From JBCCEJ01 sp039030335 (GTDB taxonomy: Bacteria > Pseudomonadota > Gammaproteobacteria > HK1), in the NCBI GenBank assembly GCA_039030335.1, contig JBCCEJ010000013.1, positions 1 through 64,000 of the forward strand: a stretch of DNA of 64,000 bases. Reading direction: 5' to 3'. Below are positions 17,500 through 26,940 of this stretch, in pieces. The translations under genes and the position numbers were made by a program. Every line of letters starts with the position of its first letter. The stretch's first letter is position 1. Under the pieces are notes generated by a model. The model was not told where the DNA came from and did no database searches. It saw only the letters and a program-made list of their open reading frames with translations.

Positions 17500-17845
17500 A
17501 AGACGGCAGAACAAAGGCTGCTTCGTGCGAAGCCGTCGGCCCGGCACAAACGAGGCCTTCCCTGCGCTCAAATCAGCCATCAACGCCCGTTCAGGCCGCC
17601 CGCCTGCGCGCGGTTTCTTCGCTGGCCGCGACGGATTAAAGTGCTAATTACAATACTAATTCGAAAATTTCAGATCGTATTTCTTATTTAGCAATTAATT
17701 GAACTGACAGCTTTCTACCAACCTTCGGCAAGTCTCCGCAAAACGGCACCGTAAATTTCATATTATGACGTTTTTGGCAGCCTGACAGTGAACGATGATC
17801 TAACTGACGCTCAGGCCAAATGCCAACGGGGTGTAACTTCCAGCC
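17500..17845. other. AT-rich intergenic stretch after the Ebo cluster
   Basis: About 345 bases without a gene. The part around 17635-17770 is strikingly AT-rich compared with the rest of the window, with several TAAT and AATTT tracts. Such a region could be a promoter zone for the FkbM gene or a junction from past insertion. No clear sigma-70 or sigma-54 site, terminator or repeat pair was found. Confidence 0.4.
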
Positions 17846-18730
17846 GTGTTCTCGATCGCTGAAATTCTCGGTTCGAGCCTGGAGATTGCCGTGGCCGATA
17901 TCGGCGCCATGCCCGAGGGCGTGCCGCGATATGAAGCGCTGGAGGCCTGCAGCCGGCTTACGGTTGTTGGGTTCGAGCCAAACGACGAGGCCCGGCAAAA
18001 ACTCGGCCAGTCTGCCGGCCGACGCTACTTGCCGTACGTGCTCGGCTCAGGCGAACCGGCGACCTTACACATCACGCGATATCCCGGTTGCACGTCGCTG
18101 TATCCGCCGAACCCGGCTGTCATCGACCTCTTCGAGACCATCGGCGCAGATCCGGAACACGGCAACTTCGGCGTCGTCGACACAGTGAAAGTCGAGACCC
18201 GAAGACTCGATGACGTCTTTCCATTGCCGGTCTGTCCGTATCTGAAGCTCGATGTGCAGGGAGCGGAGCTCGACGTGCTGCGTCACGGACAACACCTGCT
18301 CCGAACGGCTCTCGTCATCGAGAGCGAGGTGGCATTTGTCGAGATCTACGCCGGCCAACCCCTGTTTGGCGACCTGCAGACGTTCCTGCGCGATCGCGGC
18401 TTCGTGTTGCACAAAATGTTCGAGATTGCCGGGCGTACCTTTCGCCCGGTCCGACATGGCGCCAATCCCTTTGCGCCGTTGAGCCAGATGCTATGGGCAG
18501 ACGCCGTCTTCGTGCGTGACTTTTCTCGCCTCGACCGGTTTGTCGACTCTGAACTGCTGTGCGCGGCGGCTATCCTGCACGAGTGCTACCGTTCGTACGA
18601 TCTGGCGCACCGGTTGCTCGCCGAACACGACCGCCGCCGCCGCACTGGTTTCGCTACGACCTACGGCAAACGCCTTACCGAGATGCCCTCACTCGACACG
18701 TTCTACCTGACCCAACGCCTGCAACCTTGA
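17846..18730 (+). CDS. FkbM-family SAM-dependent methyltransferase
   Basis: A 294-residue protein with the FkbM methyltransferase pattern: a modified SAM loop VADIGAMPEG (about residues 16-25, where DxGANxG is usual), the acidic VGFEPN strand (41-46) and the diagnostic PYLKLDVQGAELDVL (131-145). FkbM-type enzymes O-methylate sugars, lipids or polyketides. The C-terminal 60 residues (LLCAAAILHECYRSYDLAHRL onward) form a helical extension beyond the core. It starts at GTG 17846, and an AT-rich gap precedes it. No neighbouring glycosyltransferase defines the substrate. Confidence 0.82.
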   Translation: MFSIAEILGSSLEIAVADIGAMPEGVPRYEALEACSRLTVVGFEPNDEARQKLGQSAGRRYLPYVLGSGEPATLHITRYPGCTSLYPPNPAVIDLFETIGADPEHGNFGVVDTVKVETRRLDDVFPLPVCPYLKLDVQGAELDVLRHGQHLLRTALVIESEVAFVEIYAGQPLFGDLQTFLRDRGFVLHKMFEIAGRTFRPVRHGANPFAPLSQMLWADAVFVRDFSRLDRFVDSELLCAAAILHECYRSYDLAHRLLAEHDRRRRTGFATTYGKRLTEMPSLDTFYLTQRLQP

Positions 18731-18780
18731 ATCATCACTCGGCGTACGCGCAGGCGGCGTGACTACGGCGGGCGATCCGG

Positions 18781-20193
18781 TTACTTCCGCTTGGTCTTGG
18801 CCTCGGCGTATTGGAGATAGGTCTCGCCTTGCCCCACCGAGTAGGTCACGCTGTAACCCTGCAAGGTCTCCGGCCGTCCCGGCGCATAGTAGCTGTACCA
18901 CACTCCGATCGTGGTATCGACGGGATTGGCGACGGCGCTGGCCGCAGCTCGAAAGTCGAGGCTCGCAAGCGATGAGACAAACCCTTGCGCATAAGACTCC
19001 CGCGGCATCGCGCCGTTATAGAATCCCACGGTCACGCCGCCAGAGCCGCCGTAGGAGGCGCCTTTGCTGAAAGTCGTCGTCGAGTACCCTTGCGCACGCT
19101 TTCGCACCAGGTCGATCGCGAGGCCACCTTCCAGCCCGTAACCGACTCCGAGCGAGGCTTCACCACCGAAGCCGATGGTCACGGTTTGCTGTCGGCGCTC
19201 GCGCGCCGTTTCAGCGATCGCCTTGAACGGCGGCATGGCCAGGATGGTCCGGTACGCACCCGCATAATCCTTGCGCTTCAGGGCGCGCTTCAGGGCTTTC
19301 AGCTTGCCCTTGCCCGACCCGCGCAGCAGTTCCTGCGCAAAGTTCGCGACCAGGCGCGGTGTCGTGGCGCCCACGCCGGGAATGTCGGAGAGCGCCAGTG
19401 CCTTCAGATCGAAGCGGCGCGCGCAGATTTTGTTCTTCTTCGAGCTGACCAGGTTGCGCCAGCGATCACCACGGCCTGACGGCTCGAGCTTCGCGAGGCG
19501 CAAACCCACATCACACCACTTGGCATCGCGCCCACCTTTGACTTTGACGCGTTCGATCTTGCAACTCCGGCTGTCGATGCCCGCCAACCCGATGCGCCGG
19601 GTGCCGGCAGGACATTCAAGGCATCGTCTCTGGTTTTTGAACTGACCGTTGGGACAAGCCGCGGCCTGCGCCACGAGCGTGGCATTGGCCACCCGCCTTA
19701 CCTTGCGCACACAAGCTTTCGACGAGGTCATCTTGCGGGTCGCGCTGGCCCGTTTGAAGCCGTTGGGGCAGACGTAGCAATACTTGCCCGTACGATAATT
19801 GTTACGGCCCTTGCACTGGAGCAGCTTGGCCTTGCCGTTTTGTCGAGCTTTAGCGTATTGCGCGGTTTTCTTGTCGGCCTTGCAAGCTCCGCGCGTTGTC
19901 ATCTTCTTCGTCACGCTGGTACGTTTGAAGCCGCGCGGACAGGCATAACAAGCGCCGTCACTCAGGTAATTGCGGGCACCCGGACACCCGAGCTTTTTCG
20001 AGGGCCCGCGGTCCAGCGCGAGGATCTTGTTGCATATCGGCTGGTCGATGCCGCCGCAATCAGGAAACCGGTTGCCAGCCTCAGCCGACCAGGAGCTGGC
20101 GCAGAGTACGACAACCGCCAGAATTGCGATTCGGGACAGATGAGCACTGCATCGCGACGCATCAATGCGCCCGTGGACGTCGGTGAATAGCAT
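18781..20193 (-). CDS. Secreted cysteine-repeat protein with a Gly-rich C-terminal domain, unknown function
   Basis: A 470-residue protein with a signal peptide (hydrophobic RIAILAVVVLCASS, cleavage after SAEAG near residue 40). Three related cysteine units follow at about residues 70-104, 127-161 and 180-211. Each reads Cys-x(8-12)-Cys-x2-Cys-P-x-G-x-(K/R)R and ends in a fourth Cys about 17 residues later; the first two share KMTT/KMTS before that Cys. Linkers are very Lys/Arg-rich. A middle helical region precedes a Gly-rich beta domain (VTIGFGGEASLGVGYG near residue 330 onward). No known family is recognised. The disulfide-type repeats suggest extracellular binding. The start at 20193 is chosen to expose the signal peptide. 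Confidence 0.65.
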   Translation of the reverse strand: MLFTDVHGRIDASRCSAHLSRIAILAVVVLCASSWSAEAGNRFPDCGGIDQPICNKILALDRGPSKKLGCPGARNYLSDGACYACPRGFKRTSVTKKMTTRGACKADKKTAQYAKARQNGKAKLLQCKGRNNYRTGKYCYVCPNGFKRASATRKMTSSKACVRKVRRVANATLVAQAAACPNGQFKNQRRCLECPAGTRRIGLAGIDSRSCKIERVKVKGGRDAKWCDVGLRLAKLEPSGRGDRWRNLVSSKKNKICARRFDLKALALSDIPGVGATTPRLVANFAQELLRGSGKGKLKALKRALKRKDYAGAYRTILAMPPFKAIAETARERRQQTVTIGFGGEASLGVGYGLEGGLAIDLVRKRAQGYSTTTFSKGASYGGSGGVTVGFYNGAMPRESYAQGFVSSLASLDFRAAASAVANPVDTTIGVWYSYYAPGRPETLQGYSVTYSVGQGETYLQYAEAKTKRK

Positions 20194-20250
20194 GGACCAT
20201 CTCTGGGTTGCGGGAATTCGAGGCTCAACTGTCCAGCGCGAACACTGCAC

Positions 20251-20490
20251 TCATCCCGCGCCCGTCAGCGTGGGAATGACGACCGCCGCAGCAATGCCGA
20301 GCGTGGCGAGATACAGCGATACTTCAGCGTTGGCTTTCCCTCCGAAATCGCGCTGACCTATCAACGTGCAGACGTAGAAGCCGGCGGCTGCGAGCAACGC
20401 GATCAGCAGCCCGGCGGTCACGCCAGGCTGCAACCACGTCACGAGCCCGTAACTCAGCGCAGCGACGACCAGTCCGACCACTACGCCCAT
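20251..20490 (-). CDS. Small multi-span membrane protein, unknown function
   Basis: A 79-residue protein with three hydrophobic segments (MGVVVGLVVAALSYGLV, then GVTAGLLIALLAAAGFYVC, then SLYLATLGIAAAVVIP) and short charged loops (GQRDFGGKANAE). The start at 20490 begins right at the first helix; the open frame upstream (to 20571) is Arg-rich and unlikely to be translated. It lies between the FAD oxidoreductase and the cysteine-repeat gene on the same strand. No family is recognised. Confidence 0.5.
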   Translation of the reverse strand: MGVVVGLVVAALSYGLVTWLQPGVTAGLLIALLAAAGFYVCTLIGQRDFGGKANAEVSLYLATLGIAAAVVIPTLTGAG

Positions 20491-20580
20491 CGGCCTGCCG
20501 CCCCGGTCGGGGTTGTATCGCGAAAGCAATCGATCATTGCGTGGCACAGTCCATGTTGCCCGAATGCGCAACGCGCACGC

Positions 20581-21753
20581 TCATGCCACAAAGCCCCGCT
20601 CGGGGTCGGGTCGCTCCTCCACGATTCGCCTCGCGCCGAACCGGGTGAGGTCGACAGTGGTGTAAGCGCCGTCCAGTATCAGTTCGGCAAGGCCACGCCC
20701 GGCGGCGGGCGCATGTTGCAGTCCGTGCCCTGACGCGCCTGTTGCAAACAGAAAGTTCTCCGGTCCGCCTGGCCAGGCGCCGATGACGATGTTGCCGTCA
20801 AAAAAGTTATATGCGTAGTGGCAGCAGTAACTGCTCTTCAAACGGATAGCTTCAAACGCCGGCACGCGGTGCGCGAGACGCGGCCAGTTCTCCGCTTCGA
20901 ACAAGGACTCGTCAGCTTCCCAACAAAATTCGCCGGTGCGCTCAACACGCCGGTTGATCGAGATGAACCCGGCGCCTTCGGGGCGGAAACTCACCGTGCC
21001 GATATCGATAGTCACGCCAAAACCCTCCACAGGGGACTGACATTCGAAGTAGAACACCATCATCGGCATCGGCTGCACTGGCACCGTGAAGCCCGCCATC
21101 GCACAAATCGGCGGCGCCCAGGCGCCCGCGCAGTTGACGACGTGCGTAGCGCCAAGCCGCGAGCCGTCGTCCAGTTGCACCGCGTCGATCCTGGCATGGC
21201 CATGCTCCAGTCCGGTCGCACGGGCACGTATCAGAGTCGCGCCCATTTCTCTTACCTTACGCATTAACGACGTAACGGCACCGTAGGGGTCAATCCACAT
21301 GTCATCCGGTGCCTTGACTGCCGCGATCACATCCTCGGTACGCAAGTGCGGCTGATGGCGGCGCAAACTATCCCCGTCGTAGAAATCCACCCGGCAACCG
21401 TACGCGCGCTGCTGTTCGAGATTGGCTTCCATGTCCGCGACCTGCTGGGCATGGGTCGCCATCAACAGATAACCATGTCGGTGTAGCGCGAGTTCTGCCG
21501 GCTCGGCATCGACCGCCATGAGGCTCGGAAAGTCTGCATAAAACGCGTGGCCGTACTGAGACATCGCGATGCTCTCAGCCTGCGAGAACAGGATGCGCAC
21601 GCCGCCGTTCGAGCGCGCCGACGCAGCGTGCTCGTAGCCGGGATCGGGCTCGACGATCGCGATGGCGAGTCCAGGTTCGCGCTTCAGCAGATGGAATGCG
21701 GTACTGGTACCGTACAGGCCACCGCCGATGATGACGACGTCGTACCTTTGCAT
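20581..21753 (-). CDS. FAD-dependent amine/sarcosine oxidase-like oxidoreductase (DAO family)
   Basis: A 390-residue protein with an N-terminal Rossmann FAD motif YDVVIIGGGLYGTSTAFHLL (starting at about residue 4) and the DAO-family segment ASARSNGGVRILFS that contacts the flavin. A C-terminal GASGHGLQHAPAAGR closes the FAD site. Relatives oxidise secondary or tertiary amines (sarcosine, dimethylglycine, D-amino acids). It is 39 bases downstream of hyuA on the same strand and so probably belongs to the HyuBA operon, acting on the product of ring opening. The substrate is not determinable from sequence. Confidence 0.85.
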   Translation of the reverse strand: MQRYDVVIIGGGLYGTSTAFHLLKREPGLAIAIVEPDPGYEHAASARSNGGVRILFSQAESIAMSQYGHAFYADFPSLMAVDAEPAELALHRHGYLLMATHAQQVADMEANLEQQRAYGCRVDFYDGDSLRRHQPHLRTEDVIAAVKAPDDMWIDPYGAVTSLMRKVREMGATLIRARATGLEHGHARIDAVQLDDGSRLGATHVVNCAGAWAPPICAMAGFTVPVQPMPMMVFYFECQSPVEGFGVTIDIGTVSFRPEGAGFISINRRVERTGEFCWEADESLFEAENWPRLAHRVPAFEAIRLKSSYCCHYAYNFFDGNIVIGAWPGGPENFLFATGASGHGLQHAPAAGRGLAELILDGAYTTVDLTRFGARRIVEERPDPERGFVA

Positions 21754-21792
21754 ACTGTGGCCTTCCCGCCGTTGGGTTTCCGGCGCCGCGAT

Positions 21793-23886
21793 CTACGGCT
21801 GGTTCATCTGATGCAAGTCGACGATGAGGTTCAGCTCCGCGTCGACCGACAACGTTGCATCGGGGCCGACGACGGTGGTCGATTCGCGCTCTTCGACGAT
21901 CAATGGCCCATCGAAGCGGTCACCCGGTGTTAGCGCGTAGCGGTCGAATACGGCGGCCTCCACCGTACCCACTTCCGGCAAGGTAAGCCTGCGGGATGTC
22001 GGCGCCCGCGTCGAGGCGGGCATCGTCGCTGCAAAGTTCACGTCGACCGCGGGCGGCGGTGCGCTGGCGTACAGGCGCCAGCTCAGTACTTCGACCGGCA
22101 CCTCGGTCACGCTGCGATGAAACAACGCTTCGTAAGTGATCATGAACTGCTCGTGCAAGTCCGCCCGACTGCTCTTGTCGAACGCACCATCCCTAACCGG
22201 TACCTGGATTTCGAAGCCCTGCCCGACATACCGCATGTCCGCCGAACGCGTGAAGTGCACGGACTCCGCTGAAGCGCCCGCCTCCACCAGTTGCGCGGCA
22301 GCCGCCTGTTCCATGTCCGCGAAAAGCCGGTTGGCCTCATTCGGGTCCAACGCGTCCAGGCGTACGACATACGAGCGCACATCATCGATCGCGGGCGGCG
22401 CCACGAGAAACCCAAGCGCCGAGGTCACGCCAGCCCCGGGCGGTACGACAAACCGGTTGATCTTCAGTTTACGGGCGAGCCCATAGGCGTGTACCGGGCC
22501 TGCGCCACCGAACGCTATCATCGTGTACCGGCGCGGATCGCGGCCCTTCTCTGCCAGGTACCTGCGGGTCGCAGCCGCCATGTTCTCATTGACGACATCG
22601 TGGATCCCGCGGGCCACCGCGTCGTCAGAAAGTTCTAGGGGTTCACCGACGACAGCCTGCATCCGCGCGGTGACCGCGTCGGTCGCGAGATCCATTTCGC
22701 CGCCGAGAAAATAGCCTGGATTGAGACACCCGAGCATTAGATCCGCATCGGTCACGGCGGGCCCTTCGCCACCGCGTCCGTAGCACACCGGTCCGGGTTC
22801 GGACCCGGCGCTTTGCGGCCCGACCTTCAAAAGCCCCATCGAGTCAGCGTGTGCGAGGCTGCCGCCGCCAGCGCCGATCTCAATCATATCGACCACGGTT
22901 ATCTTCAGCGGAATGCCCGACCCCTTGCGAAATCGCCGTACGCGCCCGGCCTCAAACTCGTGCGTGCGATTCGGCTGCCCGCCCTCGACGAGGCAGATCT
23001 TCGCGGTCGTGCCGCCCATGTCAAACGACAGCAGGTCGGGCTCACCGAGTTTCCGTCCGTAGTAGCACGCGGCCAGCGCGCCCGCGGCGGGGCCGGATTC
23101 GATGAGACGCACCGGAAAAGCCGATGCCTGCGCAACGGTTGCAATGCCGCCGCCAGAGAGCATTACGTGCAGCGGTGCGTCGATGTACATGTCGGCGAGT
23201 CGTACTTCCAGATCGCGGAGGTAACCTTGCATCAACGGCTGCACGTAGGCGTTCACACAGGCTGTGCTGGCACGTTCGAACTCGCGGATTTCGGGCGCAA
23301 CCTCGCACGACAGTGTCACCGGCAAGCCCGGGCATTCCTCAGCCAGCACTTTCGCGGCGGCCAGCTCGTGAGCCGGATTGCGGTAGGCGTGAATAAAACA
23401 CACGGCGATGGCCTCGACGGCGTGCTCATCGCGGAGCGCGCGGGCCGCTTCGCGCACGGCCGCCAGATCCAACGGCTCGAGTTCCTCCCCGTCCGCCGAC
23501 ATTCGCCCGCCCACGCCCAGCCGGCGCCGACGCGGCACGAGGGTGGGTGCCGGCTCCAGAAACAGGTCGTAGAGGTCGTACCGGATCTCACGACCCATTT
23601 CTATAGCATCGCGAAAACCCGCCGTGGTTATCAGTCCAACCTTTGCACCCTTGCGCTCGATGACGGTATTCGTGACGAGGGTGGTGCCGTGAACGAGCCC
23701 GGCAATACACTCGGGAGCCAGATTCGCCGCATCCAGCAGTTGCCGAATGCCGTCGATGATCGCGACCGCCGGGTCTCGCGGCGTCGTCAGCAGCTTGCCT
23801 GTGTAGAGCGCGCCGGAGCCAGCATCTGCCAACACGAGATCGGTGAAGGTGCCCCCTACATCCACGCCAATCCGGTAGCGGCTCAT
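21793..23886 (-). CDS. hyuA: Hydantoinase/5-oxoprolinase family subunit A
   Basis: A 697-residue ATP-dependent amidohydrolase subunit. The N-terminal ATPase-like motif GVDVGGTFTDLVLADA is present at about residues 6-21, followed by GTTLVTNTVIERKGAKVGLI. The actin-like nucleotide-fold pieces SFDMGGTTAKICLVEGG and AFGGAGPVHAYGLA are also present. With subunit B it opens cyclic amides such as hydantoins or 5-oxoproline using ATP. Its start overlaps the hyuB stop by four bases (ATGA). N-methylhydantoinases of this family feed sarcosine into oxidases, which fits the FAD gene just downstream. Confidence 0.93.
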   Translation of the reverse strand: MSRYRIGVDVGGTFTDLVLADAGSGALYTGKLLTTPRDPAVAIIDGIRQLLDAANLAPECIAGLVHGTTLVTNTVIERKGAKVGLITTAGFRDAIEMGREIRYDLYDLFLEPAPTLVPRRRRLGVGGRMSADGEELEPLDLAAVREAARALRDEHAVEAIAVCFIHAYRNPAHELAAAKVLAEECPGLPVTLSCEVAPEIREFERASTACVNAYVQPLMQGYLRDLEVRLADMYIDAPLHVMLSGGGIATVAQASAFPVRLIESGPAAGALAACYYGRKLGEPDLLSFDMGGTTAKICLVEGGQPNRTHEFEAGRVRRFRKGSGIPLKITVVDMIEIGAGGGSLAHADSMGLLKVGPQSAGSEPGPVCYGRGGEGPAVTDADLMLGCLNPGYFLGGEMDLATDAVTARMQAVVGEPLELSDDAVARGIHDVVNENMAAATRRYLAEKGRDPRRYTMIAFGGAGPVHAYGLARKLKINRFVVPPGAGVTSALGFLVAPPAIDDVRSYVVRLDALDPNEANRLFADMEQAAAAQLVEAGASAESVHFTRSADMRYVGQGFEIQVPVRDGAFDKSSRADLHEQFMITYEALFHRSVTEVPVEVLSWRLYASAPPPAVDVNFAATMPASTRAPTSRRLTLPEVGTVEAAVFDRYALTPGDRFDGPLIVEERESTTVVGPDATLSVDAELNLIVDLHQMNQP

Positions 23887-25613
23887 GACGACTGACCTTC
23901 CGGAGCATCGCCGGGCTGACCTTCGCGCCCGCCCTGCGTCGGCGGTTCTGAACCGGCTTCAGCGCCGTCAGCGCCGTGGGTGAATCCGTAAGAAGCCGCC
24001 GCGGCCGCAGCCGAGATGTAGCCATTTAGCAAGTCGGCTTCGACCTGCTCGCGCGGGCGCGCCTCAGGCGGGCCGAAACCACCGCCACCCGCGTAGCGCA
24101 TGGTCAACCGTTCACCCGGATTGATCGACGTTCTGGACTTCGGATGTGGCGTCGCCCGACTGCCGAGCGCAATCGCCGCCCCGGCGCCTGCCTGACCGCC
24201 CTGCATGCCAGAGGCCGGATACTTCTGACGGTCGGACAGCAGCGACAGTTGTAATGGCCCGGGCGCGCGGCTCTCGATGACACATTCCTGCCCCAGCCCG
24301 CCGCGCTGGCGTCCGGCACCACCTGAATCAGTACGCAGTTCCTTCTTCCAGACCACCAATGGCGCCACGCTCTCGAAGGCTTCGATACTGCCTGCACCGG
24401 CATTGGTCGGAAACGCGGTGGTCGGCAGGCCATCGCTGAGATGCGACGCGCCCATGCCACCGCTCGCGAACAGAATCTGCGAGAAGCGCACGCCGCCAGG
24501 GCCTTCGCCACTGAACACCGCCCGCATCGTCGGCGCCCCGCCGCACTCGGCGATCACGCGATCCGGTACCGCCTCGGCGAGCGCCTTGTAGATAACACCG
24601 GCCAGCAGGTGCCCCGTCAGTTGCCGCGCATTGCAAGGTGCGGGAAACCGCGGGTTGAGAATACTGCCTTCCGGCGCGGTCACTCGAATTGGATGATAGG
24701 AGCCTTCGTTGCGCGGCGTCTCCGGGTCGAGAGCGCACTTGACCGGGTAGGCCGAATACGCATCGGTGTAGTTCATAACGCAGTTCAAGCCTCGCTTGAT
24801 CTGCGCAGACGTGCCGGCGTAGTCGATATGGATCGAATCGCCGTCTACATGCAAAGCACATTCGATGTGCGTTTCGTCATCGTCGAAGCCGTCCGCGTCG
24901 ATCGCAGCCCGGTAGACACCGTCTGGCACCTCGCGAATCGCGGCGCGCATCGACTGTGCGGCGCGTTCGATCAGAGTGCGTGCGAGGCCGCGCAGATCCA
25001 GCATCTGCGTGTCGTCCAGGAACTCCTGCAACCGCTCGCCGCAGACCTGATTAGCCGTCACTTGCGCCTCAATGTCGCCCAGCACCTGATCGGGCACGCG
25101 TACGTTGCCGAGCAGCAAATCGCGAACGTCCTGATTCGGCTCGAACGCGCGCAGCCACTTGACTGGTTGAATGCGGATACCCTCTTCGAACAGCTCGCCG
25201 CAGTCGGCCGACCAAAGTGAGCCGCCGATGTCCGGCGAGTGCGCGATCGACCCTGAAAACGCCACGAGCTGGCCCCGATGGAAGATCGGCATCACCATCG
25301 TGATGTCGGGCAAATGACCCGTCGCCAGCCACGGGTCGTTGGTGATCACGCAATCGCCGGGCGCCCAGCTGTCAGCTGGGAATTTATCCAGGAAGTGCCT
25401 GAGCGTACGGGGCAGGATGCCGTTGAACGAAGCGATGCCGCCGGTGTTTTCCGCGAGCGAGTTGGCGTCCACATCCATCAACACCGTTGCGAAGTCATTG
25501 GATTCGCGCACGATGGTGGAAAACGATGTGCGCAGCAGCGCGGCGGCCGACTCGTCAGCGATCGAGATGAGGCGGTTCCAGTAAATTTCGAGACTGATCG
25601 GATCGAGATCCAT
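23883..25613 (-). CDS. hyuB: Hydantoinase/5-oxoprolinase family subunit B
   Basis: A 576-residue partner of the A subunit. Diagnostic parts are the N-terminal EIYWNRLISIADESAAALLR, the VITNDPWLATGHLPDITM motif and SIAHSPDIGG, and near the end the Gly-rich MRYAGGGGFGPP. The C-terminal 40 residues are a low-complexity Gly/Glu/Pro/Gln tail (GREGQPGDAPEGQSS) beyond the normal family end. It is translationally coupled to hyuA by an ATGA overlap. A luciferase-like monooxygenase gene lies 99 bases upstream on the same strand. Confidence 0.93.
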   Translation of the reverse strand: MDLDPISLEIYWNRLISIADESAAALLRTSFSTIVRESNDFATVLMDVDANSLAENTGGIASFNGILPRTLRHFLDKFPADSWAPGDCVITNDPWLATGHLPDITMVMPIFHRGQLVAFSGSIAHSPDIGGSLWSADCGELFEEGIRIQPVKWLRAFEPNQDVRDLLLGNVRVPDQVLGDIEAQVTANQVCGERLQEFLDDTQMLDLRGLARTLIERAAQSMRAAIREVPDGVYRAAIDADGFDDDETHIECALHVDGDSIHIDYAGTSAQIKRGLNCVMNYTDAYSAYPVKCALDPETPRNEGSYHPIRVTAPEGSILNPRFPAPCNARQLTGHLLAGVIYKALAEAVPDRVIAECGGAPTMRAVFSGEGPGGVRFSQILFASGGMGASHLSDGLPTTAFPTNAGAGSIEAFESVAPLVVWKKELRTDSGGAGRQRGGLGQECVIESRAPGPLQLSLLSDRQKYPASGMQGGQAGAGAAIALGSRATPHPKSRTSINPGERLTMRYAGGGGFGPPEARPREQVEADLLNGYISAAAAAASYGFTHGADGAEAGSEPPTQGGREGQPGDAPEGQSS

Positions 25614-25712
25614 GCGGCGACTCGCTCGTGCGGCCCGGGCGCCGTCGCGCCCGGGAACTACATGACATCCGGCGATTCAGTGAATACGAGTCGCCGCGCT
25701 TTGGCGGGCGCT

Positions 25713-26861
25713 TCAGGCGGGTGCAAACACGTCTTCGTGCTGCACGCCGGCGGCGATGACCTCTCCCGCGGGGATCACGGGCTGGCAGAACCGCACATCG
25801 TTCTTGAGCGTAGGCAGGCATTTCTCGGCGAACAGCCGCAGGTTCTGTTCCGCCCGCTCGTGCGGCATACCACCGAACGAGAACTCACCCACAAGATGCT
25901 CGAGCCCCGTCAGTCGGCGCAGTTCGAGAATCTGTTCCATGCAGTCATCCGGCGTGCCGACCACCTGGATCGAGACGTAGAACTCGTTGGCCGTCTTACG
26001 AAAAGACGGATCCTTCATCTTCGAGTAGGTCTTCGCCATCTTGCCGTACGCCTCGTAGCCCTTGACGTTGGCGAGCCCCCCATCGGAGAACTTGTAGTGA
26101 TTCTCGATGGAATCCCACTTCGCCCCGAGATAGGCAAGGGCCAGATCTTCAGCTTCATCGCGGCTCGACGCGCAGGCGATATTGGTCGACACGATCGGCG
26201 GGCGGGGCGTATGGCCAACGCTCGCCGTCATCTCGCGAAAACGCACGACGTCTTTTGCCGCCTTCGACCACTCGTTCTGCATGATAACGAGCATGCCGAA
26301 TCCCATCTTGGCGATCAGTTCGGCCGATTCAGGGCTGACTGACGACGCGTAGAAGCGTTGTTCGGGATTCGAAATCGGTCGTGGCCGTATGGACGTCTTC
26401 GGAATCTTGAAGAACTCACCGTCGTGCTCGAACACGTCTTGCTTGAGCGCCTTCATAACGATCTCGGCGGCCTCGGCGAAACGTGGGCGCGCTTCGTCCA
26501 TCGGCACCCGGAAGCCGGCGTATTCAGCCCGCGCCGCGCCGCGACCAAAGCCGAACAGGCAGCGCCCGCCGCAGAGAATATCGAGATGCGCGATCATCTC
26601 GGCAACCCGCACCGGATCGTGCCAAGGCAGCACGATGACGGCGGTGCCGAGCTTCACGCGGCGCGTGCGCCCGGCGAAGTAGGCCAGCGTCTGTGTCGGC
26701 TGTGGCGACATCGAGTAGCCGGTAAAGTGGTGTTCGAGCGCGAAGATCGAATCGAAGCCCAACGGCTCGGCCAGGTCGCCTATCGCCAGATGGTCGCGCA
26801 TGACCGCCGCGTCGCTGCGGCCAGCCTGCTGCAGCATGTTCAAAGAAATTCCAACTTCCAT
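25713..26861 (-). CDS. LLM-class (luciferase-like) flavin-dependent monooxygenase
   Basis: A 382-residue protein of the bacterial luciferase superfamily: a TIM barrel using reduced FMN or F420. Visible pieces are DSIFALEHHF near residue 36, VKLGTAVIVLPWHDPVRVAE, and the conserved GGRCLFGFGRGAARAEY. The start at 26861 is set by GGGAGG seven bases upstream; the extension to 26918 is not supported. It is first in the leftward run LLM-hyuB-hyuA-FAD oxidase, and diverges from a substrate-binding protein gene. It probably hydroxylates or opens an N-heterocyclic or alkylated substrate; that is inference. Confidence 0.88.
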   Translation of the reverse strand: MEVGISLNMLQQAGRSDAAVMRDHLAIGDLAEPLGFDSIFALEHHFTGYSMSPQPTQTLAYFAGRTRRVKLGTAVIVLPWHDPVRVAEMIAHLDILCGGRCLFGFGRGAARAEYAGFRVPMDEARPRFAEAAEIVMKALKQDVFEHDGEFFKIPKTSIRPRPISNPEQRFYASSVSPESAELIAKMGFGMLVIMQNEWSKAAKDVVRFREMTASVGHTPRPPIVSTNIACASSRDEAEDLALAYLGAKWDSIENHYKFSDGGLANVKGYEAYGKMAKTYSKMKDPSFRKTANEFYVSIQVVGTPDDCMEQILELRRLTGLEHLVGEFSFGGMPHERAEQNLRLFAEKCLPTLKNDVRFCQPVIPAGEVIAAGVQHEDVFAPA

Positions 26862-26940
26862 CGTGTGCCTCCCGTTGCGCTGTGCGATCATCCTTGCTGA
26901 TTGGAATGCACCGTGCAAGCACGCGAATGGCCATGTGCCG

